Under the pieces are notes generated by a model, which did no database searches, had not been told where the DNA came from, and was given only the letters and a program-made list of their open reading frames with translations. A stretch of DNA of 64,000 bases from Thermus islandicus DSM 21543 (lineage in GTDB: Bacteria; Deinococcota; Deinococci; Deinococcales; Thermaceae): positions 1 through 64,000 of the forward strand of contig NZ_ATXJ01000005.1 in assembly GCF_000421625.1 (NCBI RefSeq), written 5' to 3'. Shown piece by piece: positions 62,895-64,000 of this stretch. The stretch's first letter is position 1, and every line of letters starts with the position of its first letter. The translations under genes were made by a program, and so were the position numbers.

Positions 62895-63835
62895 GCCGCC
62901 TCCACCAGGTCCTTAAGGACCTGGATGTAGTCCAGATCGGCGTTCAGTCCCCGGGCCCGAAGAAGCCTCAGGCCCACCCGTTCTGCGGTGGCCTGGGCCT
63001 CGAGGTCCAGGTCGTAGTAGACCTCGAGGTGGTCGGCGGGGAAGCCCACCGCCTGGACCACCGCCTCCTCAAACCCCTCCTCCTTGAGCTTCCCCAAAAG
63101 CTCGTTGATGTCGGGGCCGAGCCAGGGCTCCGGGGTGCGCCCGGCCGACTGGTAGGCCACGTGGTAGCGAGGGAGGGAGAGCTTTTTGGCGATGAGCTCG
63201 GCCGTCCTCTCCACCTGCCTTGGGTAGGGGTCCCCCCTTTCCACGGCGGAGAGGGGGATGGAGTGGGCGGTGAAGACGTAGGCGGCCCGCTTGGGATCCC
63301 TGAGCCGCCAGATGGCCTCCTCCAGCCTCCTGGCGTAGGCGGCGATGAGGCCGGGATGGGCCTCGTAGCTCTCCACCCAGAGGAACGCTATGGGCTCGGG
63401 AAGGGCCTTCAGGGCCGCCTCCACCTTCTCCTGGTACTCGGCCACGCTCCTTAAGGAGTAGTGGGGGGCGGCCACCAGGGCCACGGCCCGCCGCACCCCG
63501 TCCTCGTGCATCGCCGCCACCGCCTCCCCGATGGAGGGGTGCCAGTGCTTGGTGCCCACGTAGACCCGCGCCGGGCCTTGGGGGGTGCGGGGGGGGTGGG
63601 GGCCCTGGAGGCGCTTGGGGTAGGCGGGGGCCTCGAGGTTCAAAAGGGCCTGGAGCCGGATGGCCTGGGCCAGGGTGATCTCGTTCAGGGGGCTTTTGCC
63701 GATGGCCTCGTAGCGCTCGGAAAGCTCCTTAAGGAGTTCCTCCGGGGGCCGCTTACCCCGGCGGATATCCGTGTAGTAGGGCTCTATCTCCTCCGGGGCG
63801 TAGGGGGTGCCGTAGGCCATCAAAAGGACGTTCAT
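62882..63835 (-). CDS. hemH: Ferrochelatase
   Basis: 317 residues. NVLLMAYGTPYAPEEIEPYYTDIR opens it (read as NVLLMAYGTP and EEIEPYYTDIR). TAHSIPLSAVERGDPYP holds the catalytic His, and the C-terminal VQAVGFPADHLEVYYDLD the second acidic site. No Fe-S cysteines at the end. It supplies heme to the cytochromes of the window. ATGA overlap with hemE. Confidence 0.94.
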   Translation of the reverse strand: MNVLLMAYGTPYAPEEIEPYYTDIRRGKRPPEELLKELSERYEAIGKSPLNEITLAQAIRLQALLNLEAPAYPKRLQGPHPPRTPQGPARVYVGTKHWHPSIGEAVAAMHEDGVRRAVALVAAPHYSLRSVAEYQEKVEAALKALPEPIAFLWVESYEAHPGLIAAYARRLEEAIWRLRDPKRAAYVFTAHSIPLSAVERGDPYPRQVERTAELIAKKLSLPRYHVAYQSAGRTPEPWLGPDINELLGKLKEEGFEEAVVQAVGFPADHLEVYYDLDLEAQATAERVGLRLLRARGLNADLDYIQVLKDLVEAAWLR

Positions 63836-64000
63836 GCGGAAACCTCCTTCACGAGTTCTACCACGTAGGCCACGTTCTCCGCCGGGGTGCCGGGCAGGAT
63901 GCCGTGGCCCAGGTTGAAGATGTGCCCAGGGCGGCCGGCGTTTTCCTGGAGGATCCTCAGGACCTCCCGCCGGATCACCTCTTTGGGGGCGAGGAGGACC
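63832..64000 (-). CDS. hemE: Uroporphyrinogen decarboxylase, C-terminal part
   Basis: The last 55 codons only; the gene continues past the window. GHIFNLGHGILPGTPAENV is the diagnostic C-terminal motif. The stop overlaps the hemH start. Order hemE-hemH-hemG is the common heme operon. Confidence 0.93.
   Translation of the reverse strand, partial: VLLAPKEVIRREVLRILQENAGRPGHIFNLGHGILPGTPAENVAYVVELVKEVSA

Overview
This window is chromosomal DNA of a Thermus species. GC is very high, third codon positions are almost always G or C, and genes are packed with ATGA/GTGA start-stop overlaps. Two lineage markers are present: a cytochrome c-552 gene (cycA) and the 27-residue ribosomal protein THX directly behind rpsT. 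The proteins read as close to, but not identical with, T. thermophilus as I remember it, so another Thermus species is likely. That species call rests on recall, not on a search.

Layout. 1-2465 (minus): the 5' end of a frame-shifted IS4-type transposase, a thiamine pyrophosphokinase gene whose 3' end abuts the element, an orphan TOBE-type ABC ATPase, and cycA. 2684-12838 (plus): a thiosulfate-oxidation locus, soxW-Y-Z-A-X-B-X2-A2-rhodanese-DUF302-soxF and then soxC-soxD. 12848-20526 (plus): ccdA and a full system I cytochrome c maturation operon (ccmABCDEFGH). It ends with a TPR protein fused to a cytochrome c domain and a Rieske protein. The Ccm system would mature the hemes of SoxAX, SoxX2A2, SoxD and c-552, so energy-yielding sulfur oxidation and heme attachment sit side by side.

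20523-28506: tyrS, rpsT-thx, thrB, nnr, a sirtuin, a CDP-alcohol phosphotransferase and der. 28574-34182 (minus): malE-malF-malG and an alpha-amylase-family glycosidase; no malK is present. 34276-38652: an RMD1/YagE-like protein, rdgB, a LOG protein, murI and divergent metK. 38649-45012 (minus): a diguanylate cyclase, speA, a DUF72 protein, a hydrolase, prs and an M24 peptidase. 45101-54122: an A-type Fe-S carrier, an oligopeptide ABC system (oppA, dppB, dppC), truA and an Fe(III) ABC operon (fbpABC).

54189-58863 is an accessory-looking patch: an alkaline-phosphatase-superfamily protein, a DUF981 protein, msrA, a decayed FAD oxidoreductase, DUF488, a redoxin-like protein, vapBC and an exported protein. 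58873-59262 is the only long non-coding stretch and holds two tandem copies of a conserved, apparently structured element. 59263-64000 (minus): a GAF-GGDEF protein and the heme genes hemG/Y, hemH and the end of hemE.

Expression signals. Many first genes of units carry a -10 hexamer (TANNNT) 6-7 bases before the start codon, which indicates leaderless mRNAs. Inside operons genes overlap by 1-4 bases or have purine-rich ribosome sites. Most notable: the tandem structured element (58941-59160), a palindromic -10 serving two divergent leaderless genes (21813-21840), an extended sox locus with two SoxAX pairs, a CX3C CcmG and a CcmI-cytochrome fusion.
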